Shown piece by piece: positions 61,601 through 64,000 of a DNA stretch of 64,000 nucleotides. The translations under genes were made by a program, and so were the position numbers. Origin of the DNA: Undaria pinnatifida (lineage: Eukaryota > Sar > Phaeophyceae > Laminariales > Alariaceae); contig JABAKD010000030.1 of assembly GCA_012845835.1 (NCBI GenBank), positions 7,203,599 to 7,267,598 of the forward strand, given 5' to 3'. The notes beneath the pieces were generated by a model. It worked only from the letters and a program-made list of their open reading frames with translations, was not told where the DNA came from and ran no database searches. Each line of letters starts with the position of its first letter. The stretch's first letter is position 1.

Positions 61601-63988
61601 GAGAAAGTGCGCGGCGATGTGGCACGAGAGGTGGTGGCTCGCAGCAGGGGGGGAACTGGTACGCCCGCTACTGGGTGACGACGACGCCGAGGAGCAGGCA
61701 CATGAGGTGGGTGGGGCTTGAATTTTTGACGACTGCTGGAGGCGTTTTCGTTGTATCCTCCGTTGATTTGGGCGGGATAACGGTTCTTGAAGCGAGTGGT
61801 GCAACCCTTTCATCCACTCCTGCTCTGTTGTACTTGTTCGTTTCTTTTTCTGTCGGCGTGGAGGATTGAATTGCCTGGCTTGGCCAATTGTTTCGCTTAG
61901 GTTTTTTTCTTTCCCAGCCCGTTTGAGATCTCAGGTGCTAACAAAACGGCGCCACAAATCGCCCTGCTCATCGATGGGGTTCGTCCAACCCCGATTATCC
62001 CCCGCTTCTCTCGTCGAACCCCGTCTCCTGGCTCGGCCCGTCACGTAACACGCAGGAGGTTTTCCGTGGTACGCTGGTCGATGCGGCGGGAACGTCCTGG
62101 CGCTGTCCTGTGTGCGGGTTCGACAATCGCCCGCTTTGCAAGCACTGCGATTTGTGTGGCATCAGCTCAGAGTTTGCAGAGGTGTGTGTATGTGTGTACG
62201 TGTGTTACTCACAAAAAAACGTTCTTGTTACCCATCGACATCCATCACACCCAATGTGCCTGCCGATTCTTCATTCTAGTGAGTTACCAGTGCCGTTGTA
62301 ACAAGAGTAGGATACGAACACAAGAGCGCTATTGCTGCTGAAAGTCTCTTATGACAGCAGCTGTAGAGCTCTACGTAGCGATAGATACGTGTATACGCGA
62401 TTGCTACCTGTGGTCACTAACTCGTCCTTATTCCTTTTATTGTGTGTGCAGGCGTCGGTGCTTGTTGTCGTGCGTTTTTGCTTGCTCGCGTGCTGCTTGC
62501 TCGCTGGCGTGCTCGCTTGCTGCCCTGTTGGCTTGCGTGCCTACTTGCTCGCTTGATCACCAATCAACTCACAACGGTACTCGGTTTGCGTGTGGCTGAT
62601 TGTAAGATGTAGCGCTCCAATCACTAGCAGCATCCTACAACACGAACGGCACGCTTGTTGTCCGAGCCCAACAAACACTGCGGTCGATCCGTGCTCTACG
62701 GCTCTGCAATTAGCGTGGCTCTCTGCGGCTGACCGGTTATTTCCACCCAAATGTCGATAACGACGCGTTCATGGTTGAGCAGACCTCCCGCTGCTGCATG
62801 GAAAAACGTATGAGCGCCCAGCTGTTCTCAAAGGTATTTCTATTTTAAGTAGGAACGTCCCACCGTCTCGAAAGGGGTGCGTGGTCAACGGTCGTAAAAC
62901 TAAGGCAAGCAACAAGCGAGTACGCCCCCCCCCCCTCGTTCTGGCGCCGCGGGCTCATGCGGACGTGTACCGTCATCGTTATCGTACCGCCGGCGTGCCA
63001 GGCCTACTGGAAGGACAAGGTCACGTCGAAGCGCAAGGGCAGAAGGACCAAGGTTCGAATTGGAGTTGTTCAGTTAGTGCCCAGAACAAAGTGTATTTTT
63101 GGCTCGCCGTCGCGACCCAACCCCCACGTGATTGATATCTCGACAAGAATCGTACTGTAGCTGCAGTCCTTGTCAGGATTATTGTATGAATCGGTATTCC
63201 GGCGCTTAAACCGCAGTCAAGCTGCGCCGTTGGAGTGACCCATCTGCGTTCCTACAGCAGTGTAGCATGATATCGCAGCGCAGGAGAAAGTACATCGTTG
63301 ACACGAATGCTAGGGTCGTGATTTGGCTGGACTTGATCACAAGTTAATGTTTGAGTTACAGTAGTCTTTGGATAACACCTTGCGTCGAGCCGCAAACGCG
63401 CCAGCCAGATGCAATAGACGCAAAACTCTGAATATTTCTTCACGCAACGATTTGTAGCACTTAGCCAACAGCTATCTAGGCGGCGGCTAATAGTTAGCCA
63501 ACTCACAGCCCTAGCAAACGCGGTGTCATACCCACTGTGCATCCCCGGAAGCCAGCCCAGTGTACGGTGCCCCCTCCCCCCGGTGCGGCCGTGCTGTTCA
63601 CACCTCAAGCCGCCGTGTTGGTGCCTGTTTTGTGAAACGTCGACCGCTCAATCGTCGTGGCACAGCGATCCGGACCGAGCTCCGAGGAAGATAAAGCCGG
63701 ATCCAGGCCGCAAGCCCCTTCCCCCGCTGCTGCCGGCTCGCACGGTGGTGGCCCCAAGGAGGGTTCGCCCGGGTCAAGCAGCTTCGAGACGGAGGGGAGC
63801 GGGCGCACATCGGACGAGAAAGCGGAGGACACCGACGGGACTGTCGGAGAGAAGGTGGAAGAGGGAGGTGGCGCCGGAGATAGGGATAGGGATAGGGACG
63901 AAAGCGAGGATGAGTCTGCGCCGTTGCTACAGGGCCTGGTGCTCTTGCCGGCTGTGCCGGCAGGGGCAGGTTCCGTCCAGGGATATAG
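58625..63988 (+). CDS. Membrane protein with PSI-like Cys domain and RanBP2-type zinc finger, 3' partial
   Basis: Exons: about 58625-59002, 61515-61706, 62056-62181, 63002-63052, 63666-63988; the four internal joins are phase 0, and the last exon ends at a GTAAGC donor in phase 2. Exon 1 holds a Cys-rich segment, CAQWTTCSPCLEFF...GCLWCDVP, like a PSI domain. Exon 2 opens with ATCTQG and a membrane segment, WYVLLLTLSALMCCCCFL. Exon 3 carries WRCPVCGFDNRPLC and KHCDLCG, a RanBP2-type W-x-C-P-x-C...C-x-x-C finger. Exon 4 is short and basic (TSKRKGRRTK, donor GTTCGA is weak). Exon 5 is acidic (DRDRDRDESEDES). The start is uncertain; a signal peptide expected before an extracellular PSI domain is not clear. 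Such zinc fingers occur in ubiquitin-related membrane proteins, but no catalytic domain is in view. Confidence 0.65.
59395..59480 (+). repeat. Isolated piece of the 370-bp module family
   Basis: GTATCACACGCAGCTTGC, GGTTTCGATCAAAA and TTGATCTCACAGCTG follow the same order as in 47270-47345. It lies in intron 1 of the PSI-like gene, 9 kb from the main cluster. Confidence 0.7.
59704..59839. repeat. Perfect 68-bp tandem duplication
   Basis: The unit from AGCTCTCAGCTTTCG to GGACATAACACTG occurs twice without visible change, indicating a recent duplication in intron 1 of the PSI-like gene. Confidence 0.9.
60853..61082. repeat. Two short tandem duplications
   Basis: A unit of about 54 bases with GTAAGGGATACCGGT and CACCGAATCTCCAAA occurs at 60862 and 60916. 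Further on, TTTTCCATTTGGTTCTCCTG followed by CCCTGTTG occurs at 61029 and again at 61058. Confidence 0.85.
62845..62935 (+). mobile_element. LINE-A 3' end, minimal copy
   Basis: Only about 90 bases match the LINE-A 3' terminus (GTCTCGAAAGGGGTGCGTGG, CTAAGGCAAGCAA), ending in GAGTACG and a C-run. It lies in the intron before exon 4 of the PSI-like gene. Confidence 0.8.
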
Positions 63989-64000
63989 GTAAGCGGGGTG

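Overview
The window looks like nuclear DNA of a stramenopile, most probably a brown alga (Ectocarpus-like). The reasons: long-intron genes with GT-AG introns; a light-harvesting protein of the red-lineage type whose N-terminus carries a bipartite plastid targeting leader (A-F-V-A-P-like cleavage site); a flagellar DM10 protein; and a high load of copia-type and LINE-type elements. No bacterial-style operons, CRISPR arrays or rRNA genes were seen.

Five spliced protein genes can be assembled by joining exons whose splice phases agree. (1) + strand 49-8458: a DM10-domain axonemal protein (RIB72/EFHC1 type), 5' end outside the window. (2) - strand 22001-14506: an RluA/RluD-family pseudouridine synthase with an S4-like N-terminal part. 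(3) - strand 27659-23208: an EF-hand-like plus ankyrin-repeat protein. (4) - strand 58453-53572: a chlorophyll-binding LHC protein, complete in four exons. (5) + strand about 58625 to past the right edge: a Cys-rich (PSI-like) - membrane segment - RanBP2-type zinc finger protein. Genes 4 and 5 are divergent, with about 170 bases between them.

The rest is mainly mobile and repetitive DNA. 9.0-14.1 kb holds rearranged copia fragments: a reversed pol, a forward RT piece and a forward Gag with an in-frame TGA. A LINE family (LINE-A) leaves 5'-truncated copies at four places, all sharing one 3' end that runs into a C-run. A second LINE family (LINE-B) ends in long AAT tails, which explains the huge ATT arrays at 32-35 kb. 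One LINE-B copy is split by about 9.55 kb of purine/G-rich, apparently non-coding DNA (35.43-44.98 kb), and its tail is split by a perfect 443-bp-arm palindrome. 45.2-50.6 kb is a field of about 370-bp modules in both orientations, separated by a palindromic minisatellite.

The genes share no obvious pathway. They include a flagellar, an RNA-modification, a photosynthesis and a membrane gene. Most introns are phase 0 (17 of the 22 placed) and many exons end in AAG. All function calls rest on motifs read by eye; no database search or transcript evidence was available.
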